A stretch of 8,858 nucleotides of DNA from an uncultured Treponema sp. (GCA_947176045.1 CAMWPF010000044.1:1-8858), one strand, 5' to 3'; counted from the first letter of the stretch, positions 1-6,533 are shown. The notes: generated from the letters alone by a model not told the origin. Program-made: numbers and translations.

Positions 1-2
1 TA

Positions 3-1268
3 TTTTTAGACAATGGGTATGGTATACCTAAAAAAGATTTTATTGACAAAATGACGAGCATAGGCAAGTCTGATAAAAGCAAGGCTATTGACCAAATTGG
101 TTTCCGAGGCATTGGTAGATTGGCTGCTATGCCTTTTTGCAAAGAGTTAATTTTCAAGAACAAAGTCGAAAACGAGGAAGAAATACAAGTTTTTTCTTGG
201 GATGGAGAAAAATATAATACTTTGCTTTCTCAATCAGAAACCGATGATTTGGAAAATGCTATAGAACAAATTACCCAAAAATCAATTTTAAAATATGAGG
301 GTAATATTTCCGACCATTTTTTTAAGGTTGAATTAGTTTCTTATAGAACGGAAATAGAAGAACTTATTAATGGTAAAGATTTCAAACAAAAATTAACCAG
401 ACTTTTGCCATTAAAGTATGCCGATTCTTTTGAGGCAAAAAGAGCTATTCATAGTCACTATAAAGAGTTTATGGGTGAATCATTAGAAAAATATGAATTT
501 GATGTATATTTGGATGATGACCAGCTATATAAACCTTATTCGAAAACTCATATTTTAGAATCGGATATAGTTTTTTGGAACTTATCATTTGACCAACTTT
601 CTGAAGAAGTTCCGGCAGAGAAAATTGGAGTTCTTTGGTTTACATTTAATCGTAAAGTTTCGTCCAATCCAGCTGATTCACCACGAGGTATATTTGTCAG
701 ATCGAAAAATATGTTGCTCGGCAATGAATATGCAATAGCCGATTCCGTTTCAAAAGGCAATAATGATTATGTAACAACTTATAGAGAATTAACTCAAACC
801 CTTAACGGCGTTTACGGAGAGCTGTTAATTGATACCCAACGATTATCTGATAATGCAAGAAGAGATTGGTTTAAAATTGATCTAAATTCGAATCAGTTAA
901 GAGTTATTTTAACAGATTATCTTAAAAAATTAACGACATATAGACGTGACGCTTCTGCAGCATTTAATGACAAAAAAGCCGAATCAAAACGAACTAAAGT
1001 TATTAACTCCTATCGTGAATTAACTGGAGGGTTTGATACAAAGCAATTTGAAAAAGATTTTTATTCTCCTGAACTAGAAAAGGAAGAAAAGATTTTTCAA
1101 TATGCCAATGATGATATACCGCGTTACTCCATAACCGCAAAAAAGTTTTATGATGAAATTGTTATTGCTCTTAAGGAATATTTTATAAAAACAGAAGAAG
1201 ATGGTGGTATTGAAAAATTTCTAAAAATACGTACCTATTTAAAACAAAAGTTGAACGATAAAAATTAA
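3..1268 (+). CDS. GHKL (MORC/Hsp90-like) ATPase, 5' end outside window
   Basis: This is a partial ATP-binding protein of the GHKL fold (Hsp90, MutL, MORC). The open frame runs from the window edge, so the ATG at 51 is internal; codons from position 3 already read F-L-D-N-G-Y-G-I. DNGYGI is the DxGxG ATP-binding box. About 30 residues on comes G-F-R-G-I-G-R-L-A, the glycine-rich lid box. The first helix with the catalytic Glu/Asn box lies upstream and is not visible. The rest (about 380 residues) has no motif I can name; an S5-like middle domain and a charged Lys/Glu-rich tail are plausible. MORC/MutL-like GHKL ATPases are known partners of restriction-modification systems, and an m5C pair lies 2.8 kb away on the other strand. 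The gene is about one third GC with AAA, ATT and TTA codons prominent, unlike every other gene here, which suggests recent acquisition. The ATPase class is secure; the role is inferred. Confidence 0.85.
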   Translation, partial: FLDNGYGIPKKDFIDKMTSIGKSDKSKAIDQIGFRGIGRLAAMPFCKELIFKNKVENEEEIQVFSWDGEKYNTLLSQSETDDLENAIEQITQKSILKYEGNISDHFFKVELVSYRTEIEELINGKDFKQKLTRLLPLKYADSFEAKRAIHSHYKEFMGESLEKYEFDVYLDDDQLYKPYSKTHILESDIVFWNLSFDQLSEEVPAEKIGVLWFTFNRKVSSNPADSPRGIFVRSKNMLLGNEYAIADSVSKGNNDYVTTYRELTQTLNGVYGELLIDTQRLSDNARRDWFKIDLNSNQLRVILTDYLKKLTTYRRDASAAFNDKKAESKRTKVINSYRELTGGFDTKQFEKDFYSPELEKEEKIFQYANDDIPRYSITAKKFYDEIVIALKEYFIKTEEDGGIEKFLKIRTYLKQKLNDKN

Positions 1269-1652
1269 TTTAAATGCAAAAAAGCGTATGTCTACAATAA
1301 AAGGTGGCCGCAGTTTCATTTATCTTTTTCACGGGTACAAAGCGATTTTTACAAAAAATACGTTGCCGTTTTTAGAATCAAAGTAGATATTGAAGAATAA
1401 AAATAGTTTCAATAGGGCAATTTTTTGCAAAGACGATAGCAGTTAACGAGAGATTTAGCGGTAACCGAAAGTACAAATCTGATCCTGCCGTTCATTCTCT
1501 TGCTGCGTGGATACAGCACAATTCCTGCTGCCTTTTTATCTTGCCCTCCTAAAAGAACTGCCATGGGCATCTTTGCCTCAGGCAGTTCTTTTGGCCGACA
1601 CCTCACGAACGCGCTCCGGAAAGCCGCATGGCGCGACCTTCCGGGGCGGACG
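1269..1652. other. Gene-poor junction between AT-rich and GC-rich DNA
   Basis: No convincing gene is visible in these 384 bases. The left part, to about 1400, keeps the AT-rich composition of the ATPase gene; the right part moves to the GC-rich composition of the next gene, so the breakpoint of a transferred segment probably lies between about 1400 and 1550. A 32-codon plus-strand frame (1288-1386) lacks a ribosome binding site and resembles nothing I recognise; it may be debris of a gene that once followed the ATPase. Two hairpins sit at the right end: 1551-1592, listed separately, and an imperfect 9-bp stem pairing 1613-1621 with 1639-1647 just past the stop codon of the minus-strand HU gene. 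Confidence 0.5.
1551..1592 (-). terminator. Strong intrinsic terminator after HU-DUF4469
   Basis: AAAAGAACTGCC (1551-1562) and GGCAGTTCTTTT (1581-1592) form a perfect 12-bp stem. An inner GGGCA/TGCCT stem (1565-1569 with 1574-1578) closes a 4-nt loop after two mismatches. On the minus strand the stem ends in TTTT about 60 nt beyond the HU-DUF4469 stop codon. Because both arms end in A or T runs it could work in both directions and also shield that gene from readthrough out of the ATPase gene. Confidence 0.7.
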
Positions 1653-2426
1653 CTACGCTTCGGTTATGCGGATTACGTCCGACTGCACGGTGTGCACGGC
1701 CTTGAGCGACTTTGCGCCGCCGGCATACGATGTGCGCAGCAGAATCCGGTAGGCGCCTGCCGCCAGTTCCCGCGGAATGATGAATTCGATTCTCCGGGCG
1801 AGGTTCACTTTCAAAAGGCTTCCCCCGACTGCCGTCCACTGGCTCTCATCGTCCGGGATTGCGCCGCCGCTGTCCGCCGGGCACAGGTACAGTCCGTATG
1901 TGTCTCCGCCGAGCTTCAGGCGCGAGCCGGTCATGCGCACCCGTGTCCCTGCCGGGAATTCATCGTCCGCTTCCTCCGTGTACGTGTCGAACAGCCGGAC
2001 GATGCACGGGCCGCTGTCTGCCACGGTTATTTTGTGCACTGCGAGGCCTTTCAGCGTGCTGTTTGTGAGGGCGGAAGGCGTGAAGCCTGCGGAAAATCCT
2101 GCGACGGTAACATCGCCCGTGCTTTCGCTCTCCGCAGAGGCATCCGCCGCAATGTACAGCGTGCCGAGGCCGAGGACGTTCACCGCCTCTCCGCGGGAAA
2201 GCGCCTCAAGAATTTCAGCCTTTATCAGCCCCGTAATGTGCTGCACCATGAGCGCGTTCGTCCCAAGCTCCCGCTTCTGGATTCTTGCGATTATCTGCTC
2301 CATGGTGATTGTGCTGCGGTCGAACCTCGCGTAATACCTGCGTCCGTTCTTAAAGGGATTCCTGTACATGGTCAGCGTCCCTTTTCCGCTGTTGTCGTCA
2401 AATGTGATTTTTGTTACATCACTCAT
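1653..2426 (-). CDS. HU-family DNA-binding protein with DUF4469 Ig-like C-terminus
   Basis: A 257-residue protein. Residues about 1-125 resemble the HU-like DNA-binding fold of Bacteroidota and spirochaetes: a strand-rich start with Y-R-N-P-F and Y-Y-A-R-F, then a helical part with I-A-R-I-Q-K-R-E-L-G, H-I-T-G-L-I-K-A-E-I and G-L-G-T-L-Y-I, typical of HU/IHF dimers. Residues about 135-257 resemble DUF4469, an Ig-like beta domain of unknown role. It probably binds and bends DNA in the cytoplasm; no signal peptide is seen. I chose the ATG at 2426 because AGGAG lies 8 nt upstream; the longer frame to 2522 has no ribosome site and would translate a leader. A small hairpin (2440-2454, TGCGC/GCGCA) abuts the ribosome site and another pairs 2472-2478 with 2487-2493, so the leader may be structured. 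The gene is GC-rich and follows XRE2-ImmA in the same direction. Confidence 0.8.
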   Translation of the reverse strand: MSDVTKITFDDNSGKGTLTMYRNPFKNGRRYYARFDRSTITMEQIIARIQKRELGTNALMVQHITGLIKAEILEALSRGEAVNVLGLGTLYIAADASAESESTGDVTVAGFSAGFTPSALTNSTLKGLAVHKITVADSGPCIVRLFDTYTEEADDEFPAGTRVRMTGSRLKLGGDTYGLYLCPADSGGAIPDDESQWTAVGGSLLKVNLARRIEFIIPRELAAGAYRILLRTSYAGGAKSLKAVHTVQSDVIRITEA

Positions 2427-2518
2427 CTTCGTTTCTCCTTGCGCTTTTTGCGCAGATTTGCTTGTACGGTGCGGAATCTCAGCCCGGATTCCGGCGCGAA
2501 AATTCCGCTTGACGAGAG

Positions 2519-2572
2519 ACAAAGATTCGTATAGAATTCCACCATTGCATTTGAGATTCTATGAATCTTTGT
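2519..2572. repeat. Long interrupted inverted repeat between ImmA and HU genes
   Basis: The left arm (2519-2537) is ACAAAGATTC-GT-ATAGAAT and the right arm (2556-2572) is ATTCTAT-GAATCTTTGT, giving 17 paired bases with a 2-nt bulge and an 18-nt loop. The right arm reaches the ImmA stop codon. No T run follows on either strand, so it is not a classical intrinsic terminator. It may stabilise or process the RNA between the two genes, be a protein-binding site, or be a remnant of a mobile element. Confidence 0.6.
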
Positions 2573-3228
2573 TACGCCCGGCTTTTGTCAGACAGATGCC
2601 GGGCGTTTTCTATTGCGGTTTTTTCCGTTCCGCGCGGCGTCTTGAACAGTCTTGCTACATAGCGGTTCCTCCAGTCTGTAAATTTTGTGTACTCAAGCAT
2701 GAAGCTGTCAAGCTCCCTGCTTCCCGAAGCAAGCTCCGCCCGCCCCGTTTCCGAAACGGCGCAGCACGGAACGATGTGGCACGTGAACACGTCGGTGTAC
2801 AGCTCGATGATGTGCGAAATCACCCTGCGCGCGGCCGCATTCGTGATGAACGGCGGAATGCAGATTCCGTACCTGAAGTCCTCGAACCAGTGGCACAGCT
2901 CGTGGGCAATGCAGTACAAGGCCGCCTTGTCGCCGTTTTCCGCGCGGACGAACAGGGACTCCTTTATGTAGATGACCCGGTGCGGGCACACCCTGTCTGC
3001 CGGGCTGTAGAGGGCGCCGATGTCCGGCTCGTCCCAGTCACTGTCCTCCACAATCTGATACATGAACGCGCCGTCAACCATCCCGACTCTATGCTCCAGC
3101 GCGGCAAGGACGGCAAACGTTCCGTCGCCCTGCATTCCGAGAATCCGCCTGAATTCACAGGCCTTCTGCTTCAAATCTTCCGCCATCAGAACGAGCGATG
3201 CCAGAAGAACCTCAAGTGCATTTTCCAT
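2572..3228 (-). CDS. ImmA/IrrE-like zinc metallopeptidase
   Basis: A 218-residue protein with I-A-H-E-L-C-H-W-F at residues 107-115, an HExxH zinc site (H109, E110, H113). About 30 residues later comes E-L-Y-T-D-V-F-T-C-H-I-V-P, which matches the position where ImmA/IrrE proteases carry their third ligand (probably E142) before F-A-x-x-L-x-M-P. In the family such enzymes cleave or inactivate a partner XRE repressor, as ImmA does to ImmR in the Bacillus element ICEBs1, or respond to stress as IrrE does. The ATG at 3228 has GGGAGG just upstream and lies inside the end of the XRE gene (17-bp overlap), so the two are coupled. The N-terminal 60 residues are helical and have no match I know. The TAA stop sits in hairpin sequence. 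The protease class is likely; the target being XRE2 is inferred from the pairing. Confidence 0.75.
   Translation of the reverse strand: MENALEVLLASLVLMAEDLKQKACEFRRILGMQGDGTFAVLAALEHRVGMVDGAFMYQIVEDSDWDEPDIGALYSPADRVCPHRVIYIKESLFVRAENGDKAALYCIAHELCHWFEDFRYGICIPPFITNAAARRVISHIIELYTDVFTCHIVPCCAVSETGRAELASGSRELDSFMLEYTKFTDWRNRYVARLFKTPRGTEKTAIENARHLSDKSRA
2574..2609 (+). terminator. Plus-strand-oriented hairpin with T run inside the ImmA 3' end
   Basis: ACGCCCGGC (2574-2582) pairs perfectly with GCCGGGCGT (2598-2606) around a 15-nt loop, and TTTT follows on the plus strand. It has the shape of an intrinsic terminator, but the direction is opposite to ImmA, whose last codons it overlaps. It would block plus-strand transcription from running antisense into ImmA and XRE2. 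On the minus strand it is only a hairpin ending at the stop codon. Confidence 0.5.
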
Positions 3229-3622
3229 CTGCGCCTCCCTGCGCCTCGACGGAGTTCCTGAATCCCTTCAGCAGCTCCTGCATCTGCCTGAGCTGCTCCC
3301 CGTCGAGCCTTGACAAATCGTGCGCGAACATCACCGCCGTGTCCACATACTGCCTCATGCAGTTCCTGCTGCGCACATCCTTCAGACTGATGACGACCTC
3401 GCCCTTCAGCTGCTGTACTGCGTTCTCGAATTCCCCCTTCTGCTCCTCGGTGAGGCTGTACTCGCGGTACAGGTTCTCCCTGAATTTCTGCGTAACGCTC
3501 CTGCTTCCGTTCTGGATGCTTGAAAGCGTCGCCGGTGATATACCAAGCCGAGCTGCCATCTCGCTCAAGCGCTGGTCATTGTCTATCCGCAGCTTGCTCA
3601 AGAATTTTGCAACTTGTGTCAT
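3212..3622 (-). CDS. XRE-family HTH regulator (XRE2), partner of ImmA
   Basis: A 136-residue cytoplasmic regulator. Residues about 8-45 form a Cro/CI-type helix-turn-helix, with L-S-E-M-A-A-R-L-G-I-S-P-A-T-L-S-S-I-Q-N as the two helices and N-G-S-R-S as the usual end of the recognition region. The remaining 90 residues are mostly helical and charged and could mediate dimerisation. The ATG at 3622 has TGGAGG 8 nt upstream; the longer frame starting at 3673 lacks one. A promoter with TTGTAT and TATGAT hexamers 17 bp apart lies upstream, and a 19-bp palindrome (3727-3745) lies just beyond the -35. The end overlaps the ImmA start by 17 bp. Repressor plus metalloprotease is the control cassette of many integrative elements and phages, but no integrase or structural gene is visible here. 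Confidence 0.8.
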   Translation of the reverse strand: MTQVAKFLSKLRIDNDQRLSEMAARLGISPATLSSIQNGSRSVTQKFRENLYREYSLTEEQKGEFENAVQQLKGEVVISLKDVRSRNCMRQYVDTAVMFAHDLSRLDGEQLRQMQELLKGFRNSVEAQGGADGKCT

Positions 3623-3690
3623 ATCACGCACCTCCAAAGCCGCCGACAGCGGCATAAAATCCACAAGGCTCAACGACCTTCTCTACACAT

Positions 3691-3719
3691 ATCATACAGC
3701 ATACTTTACATAAATACAA
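3691..3719 (-). promoter_or_regulatory. Promoter for XRE2-ImmA
   Basis: On the minus strand TTGTAT (3719-3714) and TATGAT (3696-3691) are separated by exactly 17 bp, a good sigma70-type match. The expected start near 3684 gives a leader of about 60 nt before the XRE2 ATG at 3622. Confidence 0.6.
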
Positions 3720-3726
3720 GTTAAAT

Positions 3727-3745
3727 TTATACAAATTTTGTATAA
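3727..3745. promoter_or_regulatory. Probable XRE2 operator, perfect 19-bp palindrome
   Basis: TTATACAAATTTTGTATAA is a perfect palindrome with 9-bp arms and one central base. It lies directly upstream of the XRE2 -35 hexamer and ends in TATAA, which would be a -10 for plus-strand transcription (TATAAT, 3741-3746), though no good -35 is seen for that. The symmetry and place fit a dimeric HTH regulator binding its own control region. Confidence 0.6.
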
Positions 3746-4032
3746 TAATAAGGATGGATTTGTATGACCTGCCGAACTTGCGTGGAGCGGCCGTACAAAG
3801 GAACGTGGATGCTTGCATACAAGTGCGCCCGGAAACAGCGCCGATGCCCGCGCGGAGGAAGCATCCAAGCGCATGGGAAGGGAGCATCCAACCATGCTGG
3901 AAGCCAGCATCCAAGTGAGGGGAGGGGAAATATTATAGAGGAGATTTTTTTGTTACTGTAGTTTTCGGGTGAAAGCGCATTGCATTATGTACAGCATTCT
4001 TTGGTGCGTCTCTCATGCCTTGCTCTTTGATG
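3746..4032. other. Intergenic stretch with 23-bp-spaced octamers, no clear gene
   Basis: No gene is supported between the XRE2 operator and the end of the restriction enzyme gene. A 65-codon plus-strand frame (3764-3961) has an AAGGA 9 nt before its ATG, but a transcript from the nearby TATAAT would begin at or inside that site, and the predicted peptide (Cys, Arg and Gly rich) spans the repeats. The stretch holds the spaced octamers at 3861-3914 and a GA-rich run (3911-3946) ending in seven T. Confidence 0.45.
3861..3914. repeat. Three GCATCCAA octamers at 23-bp spacing
   Basis: GCATCCAA occurs at 3861, 3884 and 3907, each exactly 23 bp after the last. The spacer sequences are only loosely alike (each has CATG or GGAAG pieces). 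Part of the third copy forms a 7-bp hairpin with the second spacer (3894-3900 with 3904-3910). A near-inverse copy, TGGATGCTTG, lies at 3806-3815. This could be a decayed minisatellite or an iteron-like set of protein-binding sites. Confidence 0.5.
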
Positions 4033-4767
4033 TTAATTTCCAGAGTTGAATTTTACAAGCTTCTCCCAATCAATGCTGCCGTCCTCAAAACAGAACTCTT
4101 GGGTAAACTCACGGACGAGCCGGTTTGCAGCTTTCTGATAAGCGGCATCAAATTCATCGACATATTTTTCTGGCAGCTTATCCATGAAGCGGATCAGCTT
4201 TATGTAGAATTCTTCATCGCCGGTCAATTCCGTCCAGAAATCTTTTCCTGCTAATTCCATATAGAATTTGGGAAGTCCCCGGCTGGAGGATTTCTTCTTT
4301 CCGTAGCCATAGCCGACAATCGGGACAAAACGTTTTTTCGCCTGCTGTGCCAGCTTGCTTGCCGCCATGAAGTTCTGCTCCTGCTTCTTGCGGCTGTCCG
4401 CATTGAACACACTTGTGCCGGATTTTACAGCGATGGCATAGATTGTGTCGTCATGCTCCACCATGATGTCCACGCCTTCTGCCAATGCTTTCTGTCCTTG
4501 CGCGGCAGCGGTGGCAATCGGTTCAAAGAATACATTGCCAAAGATTGTTTCTTCTGATGAAGATACAAAGGCGGCAAGAATAGCGTCAATAATCTGGGCA
4601 GCTCCGTTCATGGCCTTTGCCCGGAACAAGTACGGGTTTTTCCGTTTCATTACGGCTTTTACAGTAAGGCTGTCCACTTTTTTAATCAGACTGGTGTAGA
4701 AGTTGTCCAGCGCAACCGCAATCGCTTCTATGATGGAATCTTCATTGTAGTCATTATTTATGGGCAT
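4033..4767 (-). CDS. PmeII-like type II restriction endonuclease
   Basis: A 244-residue protein that would cut unmethylated DNA at the site protected by the adjacent methyltransferase. K-R-K-N-P-Y-L-F-R-A-K (41-51) and S-S-S-E-E-T-I-F-G-N (69-78) match my memory of the family annotated as PmeII-type type II enzymes. A PD-(D/E)XK core is visible as E-G-V-D (97-100) followed by A-V-K-S-G (113-117), giving likely catalytic D100 and K115, with E72 or E73 as a further acidic residue. Length is normal for a type II enzyme and the frame is intact. The ATG at 4767 has AGGAGG 8 nt upstream and sits inside the end of the methyltransferase gene (14-bp overlap), so it is translated after the methylase, the order expected for safe establishment. 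The recognition site cannot be read from the sequence. Confidence 0.75.
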   Translation of the reverse strand: MPINNDYNEDSIIEAIAVALDNFYTSLIKKVDSLTVKAVMKRKNPYLFRAKAMNGAAQIIDAILAAFVSSSEETIFGNVFFEPIATAAAQGQKALAEGVDIMVEHDDTIYAIAVKSGTSVFNADSRKKQEQNFMAASKLAQQAKKRFVPIVGYGYGKKKSSSRGLPKFYMELAGKDFWTELTGDEEFYIKLIRFMDKLPEKYVDEFDAAYQKAANRLVREFTQEFCFEDGSIDWEKLVKFNSGN

Positions 4768-5950
4768 AGCAGCTTCCTCCTATTTCGATTGCCTGTTTTA
4801 ATTTTTGATGAATATCAGTTCCCCGGAAACGTTTGGTGTGTATTTCAGCTGTTTGATCTGCAACGGAAAGAATTGCCTTGCCCAAGGATAAGGCGAGACC
4901 GACTGGCACTGCATTACCGATCTGCCGGTATTTTGCTGCGGTTGTTCCAGTAAATATCCAGTTGTCTGGAAACTGCTGGATCCGGGCATATTCCCTGATG
5001 CTCAGCGGGCGGTTCTGGGTCGGGTGGCACATCATTGTTGCTTTTTGTACGGGCGAAGTTACCAGTGTCGGAGACGGCTGGCTGTAGGACAATCTCCGGT
5101 AAAATCCGACTTTTCCGCCTCCTGATTTATAAGCACCGCCCATGGCTTCTCTGCATATTTTATCAGGAAGACTGCGCCAGTTTCCTCCCTCAGGAACAGT
5201 GCGGAGATAATCAAGCCGGCTTTTGCTGAACGCGGCACACTCTCCGCAATCATATTCAAGATCCTTGATTGCATCCTGCAATGTGCGCCACCGATAGGCA
5301 GATTCCTGATGCATTTGGAAATGAGTTGGAAGCGGAAGAAAAATATCCTCATGCTCTCGGCTTCCAAGCAATACAAACCGCTCCCGGAATTGCGGAACGC
5401 CATAGTTTACAGCATCCAGAACGCCATACACAGTTTTGTAGCCCAGCTTGTCAAATTCAGAAAGGATGACATCCAGAACAGTTCCCAGCTGCTGCTCGGG
5501 ATCACTCATATTCCGTTCTGCAAGAGATGTATGTTTCAACGGGGCAGACTTGATTCCCTTTACATTTTCCATAATAAAAAAGCGGGGGCGAATGTAGTCA
5601 AGCATACGGATAAAATCCATAAAGAGGCTGCCCCGCGGGTCATTAATCCCAAGGCGTTTCCCCGCAGTGGAAAAAGGCTGGCACGGCGGACCGCCGCAAA
5701 CAAGGAACGGCTCTCCCTGAGTCATTCCCGTCTGTTCCAGCAGATTTGCAGGATCTATTTTCCGTATATCCCCGCCCAACACCTTGCATCCGTTTGCCTG
5801 CATCGTAGCAACACAAGAAGGATCGATGTCCTGCCCCACTGCAATATGCAGCCCGGCCTTTTTGAGACCGATATCCAGCCCCATTGCCCCAGAGAATATG
5901 GAAATTACATTGCGGTTTGAACTGTCATTTTTGAAATGCAATAAATTCAT
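4754..5950 (-). CDS. DNA (cytosine-5-)-methyltransferase of the type II R-M module
   Basis: A 398-residue enzyme that methylates C5 of cytosine using S-adenosylmethionine. All signature motifs are present: I, F-S-G-A-M-G at 19-24; IV, P-C-Q with catalytic Cys90; VI, E-N-V-K-G at 128-132; VIII, Q-F-R-E-R at 187-191; X, G-N-A-V-P at 345-349. The target-recognition part lies between VIII and X (about 195-310) and contains G-G-N-W-R and a G-G-A-Y-K-S-G-G-G-K stretch seen in many m5C methylases. I chose the ATG at 5950 because the frame open to 6055 crosses the promoter at 6006-6034, whose transcript would begin near 5999; the ribosome site is only AGGA about 11 nt upstream. The gene overlaps the restriction enzyme gene by 14 bp. 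Composition is intermediate, lower in GC than the XRE gene before it. Confidence 0.93.
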   Translation of the reverse strand: MNLLHFKNDSSNRNVISIFSGAMGLDIGLKKAGLHIAVGQDIDPSCVATMQANGCKVLGGDIRKIDPANLLEQTGMTQGEPFLVCGGPPCQPFSTAGKRLGINDPRGSLFMDFIRMLDYIRPRFFIMENVKGIKSAPLKHTSLAERNMSDPEQQLGTVLDVILSEFDKLGYKTVYGVLDAVNYGVPQFRERFVLLGSREHEDIFLPLPTHFQMHQESAYRWRTLQDAIKDLEYDCGECAAFSKSRLDYLRTVPEGGNWRSLPDKICREAMGGAYKSGGGKVGFYRRLSYSQPSPTLVTSPVQKATMMCHPTQNRPLSIREYARIQQFPDNWIFTGTTAAKYRQIGNAVPVGLALSLGKAILSVADQTAEIHTKRFRGTDIHQKLKQAIEIGGSCYAHK

Positions 5951-6005
5951 GTAGTATTGATTCCTGTCAAATCCTTTTGCTATTTGGAAAAACAGAATGG
6001 TGTCC

Positions 6006-6034
6006 ATTATATTATGAAATTGCGATGCTTGCAA
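6006..6034 (-). promoter_or_regulatory. Promoter for the restriction-modification operon
   Basis: On the minus strand TTGCAA (6034-6029) and a perfect TATAAT (6011-6006) are separated by 17 bp. The predicted start near 5999 leaves a leader of about 50 nt before the methyltransferase ATG at 5950. It lies in the gap after XRE1, so the R-M genes can be transcribed independently of that regulator gene. Confidence 0.75.
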
Positions 6035-6151
6035 TGTACCCGAAATCTGCCGCACAGAATTCCGCCGGGGGTTCGGCAGGGGTAAATAAATGTGCAGAAG
6101 CCGCCGTCCGTTTTCCTTTGTCTTGGCGGACTATCAGCAAATCCACAGCGT

Positions 6152-6499
6152 TCAAACCCGCTCCGTGTCGAGCGCGCTTTTTGCCGCACGGACGACTTCA
6201 AGCAGAATCCGGGACTGCCTTCCATTGCTTGTCGAAAAGATTTCATCGATTTCAGGCGGAACGGATTCCGTGTCGCCGCCGTTCAGCAGAAAATCAGCCG
6301 GAATCCTGAGGGCGCGCGCAATTTTCACGAACACGCTCAGGCTCAGCTTTGTGCCGCCCGTTTCAATGTGGCTCATGTGCGTTGTTGAAACGCCAGCCGC
6401 CTCCGCAAGCGCTTCCTGAGAGATTCCGCTTTCCCACCGGTATTTTCTGATTTGTTTTCCGATAGCAACATAGTCAATTTCTTCGCCTACACAGTTCAT
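6152..6499 (-). CDS. XRE-family HTH regulator (XRE1)
   Basis: A 115-residue regulator. Residues about 12-66 form a canonical Cro/CI domain: I-G-K-Q-I-R-K-Y-R, S-Q-E-A-L-A-E-A-A-G-V-S-T-T-H-M-S-H-I-E-T-G and the closing I-A-R-A-L-R-I-P-A-D-F-L-L. The tail (75-115) is acidic then helical. The ATG at 6499 has only a weak AAG as ribosome site, so expression is probably low. It is divergent from the TTG-start ORF at 6595, and the shared 95-bp region carries a perfect 19-bp palindrome over the divergent -10, so autoregulation and repression of the plus-strand operon are likely. It also lies upstream of, and in the same direction as, the R-M genes; controller proteins of R-M systems are usually shorter (about 80 residues), so that role is possible but second choice. 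GC-rich. Confidence 0.85.
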   Translation of the reverse strand: MNCVGEEIDYVAIGKQIRKYRWESGISQEALAEAAGVSTTHMSHIETGGTKLSLSVFVKIARALRIPADFLLNGGDTESVPPEIDEIFSTSNGRQSRILLEVVRAAKSALDTERV

Positions 6500-6504
6500 T
6501 TTAC

Positions 6505-6533
6505 TTGAATTCTATAGACAGTTTTGCTATAGT
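6505..6533 (+). promoter_or_regulatory. Divergent promoter for the caspase-like ORF and wecG-like gene
   Basis: TTGAAT (6505-6510) and TATAGT (6528-6533) are 17 bp apart, giving a start near 6540 and a leader of about 55 nt. The -10 lies inside the palindrome 6528-6546. On the opposite strand TAGAAT (6514-6509) is a possible -10 for XRE1, so the two promoters would overlap and compete. Confidence 0.6.

Noticed and set aside
1409..1606. A 65-codon minus-strand frame downstream of HU-DUF4469
   Set aside because: It is translated across both arms of the terminator hairpin and has no ribosome site before its first ATG.
1500..2534. Long plus-strand frame opposite the HU-DUF4469 gene
   Set aside because: It is the GC-rich shadow of the minus-strand gene: its peptide is Arg/Cys rich without any motif and it has no ribosome site, whereas the minus strand gives a recognisable two-domain protein.
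1551..2606. Hairpins after successive genes considered as integron attC sites, since chromosomal integrons occur in Treponema denticola
   Set aside because: No paired core sites of GTTRRRY type flank the hairpins, genes are in multi-gene overlapping pairs rather than single cassettes, and some have their own promoters.
3861..3914. The spaced repeats considered as a CRISPR array
   Set aside because: The repeat is only 8 bp, the period is 23 bp and no cas gene is present.
3764..3961. A 65-codon plus-strand frame with many Cys and Arg, preceded by AAGGA
   Set aside because: The only nearby -10 would start the RNA at or within the ribosome site, no -35 is seen, and the frame runs through the 23-bp-spaced repeats, so a real gene is not supported.
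5309..5920. A 203-codon plus-strand frame opposite the methyltransferase
   Set aside because: It overlaps methylase motifs that are all intact on the minus strand and has no recognisable domain or ribosome binding site.
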